From assembly GCA_051873875.1 (NCBI GenBank), contig JBJEFI010000132.1, positions 1 to 5,997 on the forward strand: 5,997 nt of DNA. Reading direction: 5' to 3'. The notes under the pieces are model-generated. The model was not told where the DNA came from, did no database searches, and saw only the letters and a program-made list of their open reading frames with translations. Both the position numbers and the translations under genes were made by a program. Origin of the DNA: JBJEFI01 sp051873875. GTDB lineage: Bacteria; Bacillota; Bacilli; Bacillales; Bacillaceae_G. Positions 1 to 5,856 of the stretch are shown in pieces (position 1 is the first letter of the stretch; each line of letters begins with the position of its first letter).

Positions 1-5
1 AGATG

Positions 6-80
6 ACCCCTGTTCAATTTAGGAATCATCTTCTCGTAGCTTAGTCTCTTTTTTAATGTGTCCTTGACAGGGGTACCAGT
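6..80. repeat. Left copy of a degenerate flanking repeat, possible insertion-sequence end
   Basis: The unit opens with ACCCCTGTTCAATTTA (6-21) and closes with CAGGGGTACCAGT (68-80). Its ends form an inverted repeat: ACCCCTGT at 6-13 against ACAGGGGT at 67-74, with CAA and TTG flanking inside. A similar unit in the same orientation lies at 5771-5854. Read on the minus strand, the right boundary begins TGGTACCCCTGTCAAGGACA. A TG start followed by such a sequence would suit the end of an IS3-family insertion sequence whose body lies outside the window. No transposase frame is visible here, so the IS3 assignment is inference. A short non-autonomous element or a decayed duplication is equally possible. 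Confidence 0.4.
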
Positions 81-125
81 TTAGGTAGGGTATCTCTCTA
101 TTTTTAGTTATTACGCTAAAAAGGA

Positions 126-296
126 CTATTTTTTAGGTTTAACATTTAGATTTATAGCAGATAAATCATAGTAGTTATCTAGCGCTTTAAGTACCCAATT
201 TTATGACTTCTCCTCTATCCCAAAATACTCATTACGGAGAACCGTATCATAAATAACTGCAAAAAAATTGGGATTAAATAAGGATAAGGTAAACCT
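126..296 (-). pseudogene. Decayed reverse-strand reading frame, unrecognised
   Basis: On the minus strand a frame runs from a stop at 299-297 to a stop at 128-126, broken only by a TAA at 203-201. The segment before the break includes NPNFFAVIYDTVLRNEYFG. The segment after it includes NWVLKALDNYYDLSAINLNV and ends in KPKK. The residue mix (aromatic and hydrophobic residues spaced among charged ones) looks protein-like rather than random for such AT-rich DNA. There is no start codon with a ribosome binding site, so this would be the C-terminal end of a gene whose front is lost. I do not recognise the family. A chance open frame remains possible. Confidence 0.3.
194..272. repeat. Long-armed inverted repeat enclosing a small hairpin
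   Basis: CCCAATTTT (194-202) is the exact reverse complement of AAAATTGGG (264-272). Between these arms lies a second perfect hairpin, TACGG (233-237), loop AGAA, CCGTA (242-246). Together they could fold as a branched structure in RNA or as a cruciform. The arms are AT-rich and overlap the decayed frame at 126-296, so chance is a serious alternative. Confidence 0.25.
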
Positions 297-325
297 TTAA
301 GAAAAGTATGTTTTTACAAAATGAG

Positions 326-350
326 ACCAACTCTTTAGAATAGAGTGGGT
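326..350 (-). terminator. Possible weak intrinsic terminator or hairpin
   Basis: The arms at 326-334 and 342-350 pair over nine positions with one mismatch (A329 against G347), around a 7-nt loop. On the minus strand the hairpin is followed by CTCATTTT, a weak T-run. It lies about 160 bases beyond the stop of the secreted-protein gene at 508. It is the best hairpin found on that side, and nothing stronger lies between the stop codon and it. A short TACCA/TGGTA hairpin at 470-486 is weaker. Its use as the terminator of that gene is inference. Confidence 0.35.
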
Positions 351-507
351 TTATGTCATCCGTAATATTAAATCTATTGCAAACTCATTTGCTTACTACC
401 AGATCATCTGATTTAGAATATACTACTTTCTGAAAGTAACATAGGTGTTTTTTGAATAAAAGTTCGATTTACCATCCAAATTGGTATACTCTTCTATTAA
501 CAGAATT

Positions 508-906
508 TTATTGTTTGATAGTACCAGAACCCTTAACTTTATCACCTGTTGTGGAAGTTTTGCTAATACGTAGTTTATAATCTTTTTTACTTACAGTACC
601 GAAGCTTTTAGTATAAGAATAGCCATTAGCGGTAATATCTCCAGTACTATAATAGTTTAAAAGTCCTCCATTTAAAGCAACACTATATTTAGATTTACTA
701 GAACTTACGGAGCCACTGTAATCGTATGTATTTGCTTCTACCGTTGTAGATGCTTTTTTGTTGGCCAAAGAGAATACTGTACTTCCATCAAGTCCAGCTG
801 CTATATCAAAGGAATAAGCTTTACTATAGGCATTAGCTGTCATTGGTAGGGCAAGTGCACCAACTATAGTGGTAATTAGTAATATTTTTTTTCTTTTATT
901 TTTCAT
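508..906 (-). CDS. Small Sec-exported protein, unrecognised; possible bacteriocin-like effector
   Basis: The 132-residue product has a classical signal peptide: a basic start (KNKRKK, residues 2-7), a hydrophobic core at 8-22, and a likely signal peptidase I site after ANA (24-26), leaving a mature chain of about 106 residues. The mature part has no cysteine and no tryptophan, is rich in Ser, Thr, Gly, Lys and Tyr, and ends in a Gly/Lys-rich stretch with KGSGTIKQ. Two stretches resemble each other: ANTYDYS (58-64), with a later KY at 73-74, and ANGYSYT (93-99), with a later DY at 109-110. This suggests two related beta-hairpin units. There is no sortase motif, lipobox or membrane anchor, so it should be released or held loosely in the wall. 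The start is supported by AAAGGGG at 920-914, seven bases upstream. It is transcribed away from the ABC/VanZ genes. I do not recognise a family. A bacteriocin-like role is inferred only from the neighbours; a surface or matrix protein is an alternative. Confidence 0.85.
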   Translation of the reverse strand: MKNKRKKILLITTIVGALALPMTANAYSKAYSFDIAAGLDGSTVFSLANKKASTTVEANTYDYSGSVSSSKSKYSVALNGGLLNYYSTGDITANGYSYTKSFGTVSKKDYKLRISKTSTTGDKVKGSGTIKQ

Positions 907-913
907 AATATTT

Positions 914-920
914 CCCCTTT
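914..920 (-). promoter_or_regulatory. Ribosome binding site of the secreted-protein gene
   Basis: On the minus strand AAAGGGG lies seven bases before the ATG at 906-904. It fixes this ATG as the start, which is also the only one that gives a complete signal peptide. Confidence 0.8.
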
Positions 921-936
921 TCTAATTAATAAATGT

Positions 937-966
937 ATTATATTTGCAACAAAAGGGAAATGTCAA
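937..966 (-). promoter_or_regulatory. Sigma-A-type promoter of the secreted-protein gene
   Basis: On the minus strand there is a perfect -35 box TTGACA (966-961), an 18-base spacer and a perfect -10 box TATAAT (942-937). Transcription should begin near 930, giving a leader of roughly 25 bases. A promoter this close to consensus predicts strong expression unless it is repressed. The nearby inverted repeat at 970-985 could serve such control. Confidence 0.8.
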
Positions 967-969
967 CTA

Positions 970-1006
970 AATATTTCAAAATATTACATAAAATTCATAA
1001 AAATTG
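970..1006. promoter_or_regulatory. Possible operator: inverted repeat followed by tandem direct repeats
   Basis: AATATTT (970-976) and AAATATT (979-985) form a perfect inverted repeat with a 2-base centre, immediately upstream of the -35 box of the minus-strand promoter. Next to it lie two tandem near-copies, CATAAAATT (987-995) and CATAAAAATT (996-1005). The position between two divergent promoters would suit a shared regulator, but none is encoded in the window. The DNA here is almost pure A/T, so such patterns can arise by chance. Confidence 0.3.
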
Positions 1007-1026
1007 TAGAAATTTAAATGTTAGTG

Positions 1027-1055
1027 TTGTATATTATATAGCAATAGTGTAAATT
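1027..1055 (+). promoter_or_regulatory. Candidate promoter of the ABC transporter/VanZ cluster
   Basis: TTGTAT (1027-1032) and TAAATT (1050-1055) are separated by 17 bases and would start transcription near 1062, just before the ribosome binding site. Both boxes depart from consensus, so this promoter should be much weaker than the divergent one. An alternative pair, TTGTAG (1004-1009) with TATATT (1030-1035), has a poor 20-base spacer. Confidence 0.35.
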
Positions 1056-1078
1056 TTCGGTACTACGGGGGTAAAATT

Positions 1079-1753
1079 ATGATGGGAAATATCTTAAGAG
1101 GAGAAAATATTAGTAAAAAGTATAATAATCGTATAGTAGTTAATTCTACTTCTTTTGATATAGAACGTGGGAAAATATATGTAATTGAGGGTAGAAGTGG
1201 TTCAGGTAAATCTACACTTCTTAGTATTTTAGGTGGGCTAGAAAAACCAAGTGGGGGTAAAGTATTCTTTGAAAATGAATCATTTTATGATCTAAATGAT
1301 AAAAAACAATCGAATATAAGGGGGAACTCATTCGGTTTTGTATTTCAATCATTTCAATTAGTTCCTGAGCTTACTGTTGAAGAGAATATAAACTTACCCA
1401 AAAGTTTTATACATAATACTAATGGATTATTAAGTGTAAACGAATTGGCTCAAGAACTTGGTATTACAGACCAATTAAATAAAAGGCCTGATTTTTTGTC
1501 TGGAGGAGAACAACAAAGAGTAGCAATTGCACGCGCTTTAATAACTCGTCCTAAAATTTTATATGCTGATGAACCAACTGGAAATTTAGATGAACATACT
1601 AGCAGTTTAGTAATGGAATTACTACTTAAATTAAATAAAAAATATGGCATGTCACTCGTAATAGTGACTCATGAAAAAAATCTAGTTAAAGAACCTCATC
1701 AATTATTCAGAATGGATAAAGGTGTTTTGAAGATGGAGACACAGCATGATTAA
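1079..1753 (+). CDS. ABC transporter ATP-binding protein, MacB/LolD type
   Basis: This 224-residue cytoplasmic ATPase would power the permease encoded next. All expected motifs are present and intact: Walker A GRSGSGKS (38-45), Q-loop glutamine Q90 in FVFQSF, signature LSGGEQQR (140-147), Walker B ILYADE (160-165), D-loop NLD (169-171) and the switch histidine H198 in VTHE. The length and the PTGNLD sequence after Walker B fit the MacB/LolD/FtsE-like group, whose partners are FtsX-type permeases. ATG 1079 is preferred to the adjacent ATG 1082 because GGGGG (1067-1071) lies seven bases ahead of it; the difference is one residue. Its last eight bases overlap the permease gene, so the two are almost certainly translated together. 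In this group the cargo is often not exported but sensed or removed from the membrane, for example antimicrobial peptides. The substrate here cannot be read from the sequence. Confidence 0.95.
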   Translation: MMGNILRGENISKKYNNRIVVNSTSFDIERGKIYVIEGRSGSGKSTLLSILGGLEKPSGGKVFFENESFYDLNDKKQSNIRGNSFGFVFQSFQLVPELTVEENINLPKSFIHNTNGLLSVNELAQELGITDQLNKRPDFLSGGEQQRVAIARALITRPKILYADEPTGNLDEHTSSLVMELLLKLNKKYGMSLVIVTHEKNLVKEPHQLFRMDKGVLKMETQHD

Positions 1754-4178
1754 ACTTTCTTTAAGGATGTTAATGGCAAGGTTTAAATGGCTACTTATAA
1801 TAGTAGTATCTCTTGGGATTACAATCGCTGTTATGGTTTCACTTATGACCTCATCAGAAGCTATAAAATCAACCTTAAAGGATAAGGCATATGCTAGTTA
1901 TGGTGAGCATACTGGCGTATTATTGGATGTAAAATCATCAACAGGATTACTTGAAAAGGAAAAATTTGATAGTGGGGAGTACCAACTAATAGATACATTC
2001 GAGATTAAAAATGGTTTAGTTGCAACTATAGGTTGGATGGATAACCTAGCAATTGAACTTGGGCATATTAATCTATTAGAAGGTAAATATCCCATTAAGG
2101 AAAATGAAGTAGCTATAGAAGCATTTTATCTTGAAAAAATTGATCCTACATGGGAAATTGGTGATAAACGTAAACTCCCAATAAAAGGAAAACGTGTAAA
2201 TGTTGAACTTGTGGGAATTATAGAAGATTACTCTGCAAAATGGACAGTACCATATAACGTAGAAAAGGGTAAAAATGATTATCCGAATATTTTTGTAACA
2301 AATAATTATGGGAGTATTGAAAATACAACTAGTAATCTTTTGATAAAGTTTCATAATGAGAAAAACGAATCTGGCATGGTAAATTTAATTGATACATATA
2401 ATAATGAAGGTTTTATTAACGATAATTTATTATTTAAAGGATTAAAACAATATGATAATATTACAAATTTAACTAATGCTTTCCTAATAATAATTTTTGC
2501 AGCATCCTCTTTTTGTTTTTTTGGATTATTTTATTATTTCAATTTATCTCAACTGAAAAAGGATGCTCAAATGAAAGCATTAGGATGTAATGATTTACGG
2601 CTTTATATGATTCATGTTATACAATGTGTAATAATTTTTTTCTTAAGTGTTGTATTTTCAGTTCCTTTACTTAGTGTTTTTCATAGATTAATAATTAAGA
2701 ATACTTTTCTTGAAGGAGAATTTATAACATCAGATATATCAAATATAATACTTAAAATTTTTATATGGTTATTCCTATTACTTATTGTTGTAATTGCTAA
2801 TTCTTCTTTGCCTGTAAGGAAATTCAAGGGGAATTCAATTAATAATTTTATGAATGATTATCAAATTAATTCTAAAATATATAAACCAAAAGATTCCTCG
2901 TCATTTTTTATAAAACAATTACTAATTCAAATGGGGCAACTTCCTAAACAAACAATATTAATAATAATTACTTTGTGTATTTGTATTTTAACCGTTGTGT
3001 TCTCGTTTTTTTTACAGAAAGAAAGTGAAGGAATTTGGGATGCAGAGCAAGATTATTATATTGACGCACAGGAAATCTTTGCTTTCGAAAATATTAAAAA
3101 CCTTAGTGTTTTAGTTAATGAAGGGCAAACATTCTCTTTGGATGATGTGGATAGTCTAGAGCATACTAAAGGGATTGATAGCATTGAAAAAAATCCATTT
3201 ATGGTAGATGTCCATCCCCTTATCAATGAGGATAATATAACTTATTCCTTAAAGTCTTGGATAAATCAAAATGGATCGCTAAATCATTTATATCGAAATA
3301 ATATAATTATTCCAAATATAGGATATCAAATAATAGATGAAAGTGAATTCAATAAAGTTTATAGCAATGGAAATTTTGAACAGTTTAAAGGAAAGGTGAT
3401 TTTGGCTTTTCCTAATTTAGAAAATAAAGATGACAACAGATTAGTGGGGGAAGCATTAGAGTTTGTTAAAATGTATCGAAGTCAAGAAATGTTGAAAACT
3501 AAAGAATGGAATTTTGAAATTTTTGATGTTGTTAATAAATCTAAGGTTAGTAAATATAGTGATCTATATTTAAATAATGATAATGAGATTACTATTTTCT
3601 TAGATAAAGATACTGCAATAGAAAGTGGAATATTTACTGGATATAAGGATTTAACAGTTTATTTAGAAGAAGATGTTGAAGAGGAAGAGGAAAAAGAGAT
3701 TGAGAAAAAAATTTATGAGATGGTAGCTCCTATACCAGGAAGTTTATATCAAAAAACATCGTTGACTAAAATAGAAGATACAAGAATCTCAGTGTATGTA
3801 GGTTATTTAGGGGAATTCTCATTTTTTATTTCTTTATTTTTATCTAGTGTAAGTATGGTAAGTATCTTATTAAGTAAATATCTCATAAAAAAACGGATAT
3901 GGGGAATTTATATGTCTTTAGGTATGAGGAAAAACATGATCTTTAAATTAATTTCATTTGAGATTTATATATATTTCTTCATTTCAGTTATATGTAGCAC
4001 GATTATTTTCTTTCTATTTATGAATATATTTAACCATATTTACCCAACATCTTTTTACTTTGTATACTATATTTATTCATTATCCATTACTTTAGCTTTC
4101 ACCTTTATAGGAGTAATAATATTGTCTTTAATAATTAACAATAGATCTATTCTATCTCTATTAAGATTACGTGAATAA
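1746..4178 (+). CDS. Large MacB/FtsX-type ABC permease with two extracytoplasmic domains
   Basis: The 810-residue membrane protein appears to be a tandem duplication of the FtsX unit (one membrane segment, an outside domain, three membrane segments). Predicted segments lie near residues 16-34, 245-267, 290-312, 333-353, 402-424, 688-715, 735-760 and 772-797. The outside domains cover about 36-243 and 426-686. The start MIKLSLRMLMARFKW is typical of this permease family. It is far longer than single-unit MacB-like permeases. A very acidic stretch (EEDVEEEEEKEIE, about 641-653) sits at the end of the second outside domain. The ATG lies inside the ATPase gene, with TGGAG at 1734-1738 as ribosome binding site. 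Known relatives move or shed peptides and lipids at the outer face of the membrane. Either export of, or protection against, the divergently encoded secreted protein fits. It resembles the very large membrane protein of lactococcin 972-type loci in size and setting, but I cannot show homology. Confidence 0.9.
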   Translation: MIKLSLRMLMARFKWLLIIVVSLGITIAVMVSLMTSSEAIKSTLKDKAYASYGEHTGVLLDVKSSTGLLEKEKFDSGEYQLIDTFEIKNGLVATIGWMDNLAIELGHINLLEGKYPIKENEVAIEAFYLEKIDPTWEIGDKRKLPIKGKRVNVELVGIIEDYSAKWTVPYNVEKGKNDYPNIFVTNNYGSIENTTSNLLIKFHNEKNESGMVNLIDTYNNEGFINDNLLFKGLKQYDNITNLTNAFLIIIFAASSFCFFGLFYYFNLSQLKKDAQMKALGCNDLRLYMIHVIQCVIIFFLSVVFSVPLLSVFHRLIIKNTFLEGEFITSDISNIILKIFIWLFLLLIVVIANSSLPVRKFKGNSINNFMNDYQINSKIYKPKDSSSFFIKQLLIQMGQLPKQTILIIITLCICILTVVFSFFLQKESEGIWDAEQDYYIDAQEIFAFENIKNLSVLVNEGQTFSLDDVDSLEHTKGIDSIEKNPFMVDVHPLINEDNITYSLKSWINQNGSLNHLYRNNIIIPNIGYQIIDESEFNKVYSNGNFEQFKGKVILAFPNLENKDDNRLVGEALEFVKMYRSQEMLKTKEWNFEIFDVVNKSKVSKYSDLYLNNDNEITIFLDKDTAIESGIFTGYKDLTVYLEEDVEEEEEKEIEKKIYEMVAPIPGSLYQKTSLTKIEDTRISVYVGYLGEFSFFISLFLSSVSMVSILLSKYLIKKRIWGIYMSLGMRKNMIFKLISFEIYIYFFISVICSTIIFFLFMNIFNHIYPTSFYFVYYIYSLSITLAFTFIGVIILSLIINNRSILSLLRLRE

Positions 4179-4239
4179 GTATAATTATCCAAGTTCTATA
4201 AAGATGATTGTAAAAATTTTAGTGCACTCAGAATATAAT

Positions 4240-4244
4240 GGAGG
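4240..4244 (+). promoter_or_regulatory. Ribosome binding site that sets the VanZ start
   Basis: GGAGG overlaps the first in-frame ATG (4238-4240) and lies five bases before the second ATG (4250-4252). The upstream ATG has no purine-rich site of its own, so the second ATG is the likelier start. Confidence 0.75.
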
Positions 4245-4249
4245 TAAAT

Positions 4250-4810
4250 ATGCAAATTTATAGAATTCCATTTTTCTTATTAGTTGGTATATTTGGCTTG
4301 GCGATTTATTTATTGATTGATTTTAAAAAAAATAAAGCTAACAATTTATACAATAGAGCAATATACTATAGTTTTATTTTTTATTTAATTCTTGTGTTAC
4401 ATGTTACAATTGGATATATTTTTATCCCTCTACAAGAAGGGCTGACAAGTTTCCAGGTAAAACCTTTTAATTTTGTAAGTGATTTAATTAGAGAGTACGC
4501 AAGTGGTGAATGGTTTTTCTGGAATTCACTAAAACTATATTTTTATAACTTAATAATGTTATTTCCGCTTGGTATTTATTTACGAAATATATTCAAAATT
4601 AATAATTTGTATAAAATAGTTTACATTGCATTTCTATTTAGTTTAACCATTGAAATTTTACAACTTACGCTCAGTTATATTGGCTTAATTTTTAATCGTT
4701 CTTTTGATATAGACGATTTAATACTAAATACTATAGGAGCTACATTAGGTTACATACTTATGATAAGGATTGAGAAAATAAATAAAAAAGGTTTTGGAAG
4801 GAATAGTTAA
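4250..4810 (+). CDS. VanZ-like integral membrane protein
   Basis: The product has 186 residues from the chosen start (190 if the ATG at 4238 is used). It has about five hydrophobic segments. The C-terminal half carries the VanZ-like signature: an N..MLFPLGIYLR stretch, then EILQ, then RSFDIDDLILNTIGATLGY near the end. These are the conserved acidic, Asn and Gly positions of this family. VanZ was first known from the VanA glycopeptide cluster, where it gives low-level teicoplanin resistance; other homologues have been linked to lipoglycopeptide and antimicrobial tolerance. The mechanism is unsettled. The gene follows the permease by 71 bases with no terminator between, so it is probably in the same transcript. 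A TATAAT at 4180-4185 lacks a credible -35 box. No other van genes are present, so this is not a glycopeptide-resistance cluster. It more likely adds envelope protection to the ABC module. Confidence 0.9.
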   Translation: MQIYRIPFFLLVGIFGLAIYLLIDFKKNKANNLYNRAIYYSFIFYLILVLHVTIGYIFIPLQEGLTSFQVKPFNFVSDLIREYASGEWFFWNSLKLYFYNLIMLFPLGIYLRNIFKINNLYKIVYIAFLFSLTIEILQLTLSYIGLIFNRSFDIDDLILNTIGATLGYILMIRIEKINKKGFGRNS

Positions 4811-4845
4811 AATTAACAGTTTTCTATAACTATAAAGTATTTGTA

Positions 4846-5284
4846 ATTTGTCCCATTACTAATCTTGCTACTGATACGGATGTATTTTTATTTTGGCATT
4901 CTCCGAAAATTTGAATGATAATAATGTCAGAAGTAAGAAATTTGATTGATCAGATATCAGATAAAACAGTATAAACGTTCTTTGATACGTGTCACAGTGG
5001 AACGATTACTCGAAGTATTCAACAGGAAATACGTCGAGGACTAGAAGTTAAAGGATCAGGAAAGGTGTTTATTGCTGCTTGTATTGAGAGCCAATTTGCA
5101 TGGGATCCATCGGGTCACAGAGCATTTTCTGACTATTTAATTCGAGGTCTTGTGGGTGAAGCGGCTGATAGAAATGGTGACGTAGAGATATATATATAAT
5201 TTATATTCATTTGTAAGCAAAAGATTAAATGAGGAATTTGGAGATCAAAGTCCTGTAATTAAAAGTATTCTATACGGAGAACCT
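4846..5284 (+). pseudogene. Broken caspase-family (peptidase C14) gene
   Basis: One frame runs through this stretch with clear caspase features but is interrupted. TFFDTCHSG is encoded at 4975-5001 and matches the family's hydrophobic strand plus catalytic cysteine box (DxCHSG). It is followed by IRRGLEVKGSGKVFIAACIE, then FAWDPSGHRAFSDYLIRGL, both as expected downstream of that cysteine. Damage seen: stops TGA at 4912-4914 and TAA at 4972-4974, and a frameshift at the TATATATA run (5189-5197). After the shift, the +1 frame continues with LYSFVSKRLNEEFGDQSPV up to TGA 5285-5287, the usual style of C-terminal part. Upstream of 4912 the segment ATDTDVFLFWHS may be what is left of the strand leading to the catalytic histidine, but the SGHG motif is missing and the spacing is short, so a deletion is likely. 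No intact start or ribosome binding site is visible. Bacterial caspase-like proteases often act in regulated cell death or defence; this copy should be inactive. Confidence 0.75.
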
Positions 5285-5392
5285 TGAGGAATAGAACGTA
5301 GGGCGCGGCGAACCAATAGAATAAATTTGTGTGAAATATGTGATTTAGAAACTGTAGGATAGCTACCATTAAATCTTAGAAATTTGTGTCTT

Positions 5393-5545
5393 CTAATCAA
5401 GATTTAGTGTATACCAATTAAAAAAACTTACTAGTACGTATGTTACCAAATCTAATGGGAAATTCTTATTCTCGTTGTAATATCTTTTAATCAAGTCGTT
5501 ATAATTTATACCACTTGACCATACTATTACCAACCCTACCTCCAT
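5393..5545 (-). other. Short reverse-strand open frame, doubtful
   Basis: This frame could encode 50 residues, starting MEVGLVIVWSSGINYN and ending FFNWYTLNLD, with a mid-part of mixed charged and aromatic residues. Its ATG lies in the stem of the terminator hairpin at 5538-5566 and no ribosome binding site precedes it. It may be the remnant of a longer protein or a chance frame. I recognise no family. The rest of 5286-5537 shows nothing else I can support. Confidence 0.2.
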
Positions 5546-5566
5546 CAAAAAAATGGAGGTCTTTTT
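5538..5566 (+). terminator. Intrinsic terminator
   Basis: ACCTCCAT (5538-5545) pairs perfectly with ATGGAGGT (5553-5560) around a 7-base loop. C5561 and five T residues (5562-5566) follow. It is the strongest terminator-like structure in the window. It probably once ended the caspase transcript, and may now end read-through from the ABC/VanZ cluster, because no clear terminator follows the VanZ stop at 4810. On the opposite strand no T-run follows the stem, so it should work in one direction only. Confidence 0.75.
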
Positions 5567-5681
5567 ATTGTCAATTAAGAGAGGCAGTAAATATACTAAG
5601 CCCTTAGGAATTGTCGGGGATAAGGAAATTAAAGAAAGGCTATGTGATCATTATACCAAGAATAAATGTGTCTTTTCTTAG
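5553..5681 (+). other. Short open frame after the terminator, doubtful
   Basis: ATG at 5553 opens a frame of 42 residues containing KRGSKYTKPLGIVGDKEIKE and CDHYTKNKCVFS. The composition is protein-like and basic. However, the ATG lies in the 3' arm of the terminator stem, and no ribosome binding site is present; the next possible start, TTG 5568, lacks one as well. It may be part of a decayed gene. Family not recognised. Confidence 0.2.
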
Positions 5682-5770
5682 TTTATATAGAGAAAAGGTT
5701 ATTTAAATTTTCGTGAAAAAATATAAGTATGGACTTGATGTCTATTCCTCTATTTATTACCAGCGCCCTC

Positions 5771-5854
5771 ACCCTGTCAATTTACTATTCTGAATCTTAT
5801 ACATGATTTATGAATAAATAGAGTCCAAATAGTCCATTAGTTCAGGGTACCAGT
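5771..5854. repeat. Right copy of the degenerate flanking repeat
   Basis: This unit opens with ACCCTGTCAATTTA (5771-5784) and closes with CAGGGTACCAGT (5843-5854). Compared with the unit at 6-80 it lacks single bases in both blocks but keeps their order, orientation and similar spacing (72 against 62 bases between block starts). The inside also shares GAATC and TCC-TT stretches at comparable places. Its ends form a shorter inverted repeat, ACCCTG (5771-5776) with CAGGGT (5843-5848). The two units enclose all the intact genes of the window. Confidence 0.4.
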
Positions 5855-5856
5855 GA

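Noticed and set aside
424..438. Palindrome TACTTTC-T-GAAAGTA as a terminator of the secreted-protein gene
   Set aside because: A one-base centre cannot form a stable hairpin loop, and no T-run follows on the minus strand.
1450..1650. Reverse-strand open frame inside the ATPase gene
   Set aside because: It is the shadow of the ATPase gene, whose motifs are complete on the plus strand; there is no ribosome binding site or known domain on the minus strand.
1898..2354. Two overlapping reverse-strand open frames inside the permease gene
   Set aside because: They are antiparallel to a convincing membrane-protein gene, overlap each other, and lack promoters and start signals.
4208..4239. TTGTAA and TATAAT as a promoter just before the VanZ-like gene
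   Set aside because: The spacer is 20 bases and the -10 box overlaps the ribosome binding site, so the transcript would begin after the start codon.
4238..4249. Upstream ATG as the start of the VanZ-like gene
   Set aside because: The GGAGG ribosome binding site overlaps this ATG and is correctly placed for the ATG at 4250 instead.
4250..4810. Glycopeptide-resistance cluster on the basis of VanZ
   Set aside because: No vanH/A/X/R/S-like genes are present; VanZ-like proteins occur widely without them.
4806..4817. GTTAAAATTAAC after the VanZ stop as a terminator
   Set aside because: The stem is five mostly A/T pairs with a 2-base centre and no proper T-run follows.
233..5283. Exact 11-base repeat TACGGAGAACC at 233-243 and 5273-5283
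   Set aside because: Several 11-base matches are expected by chance in a window of this size; the flanking bases do not extend the match.
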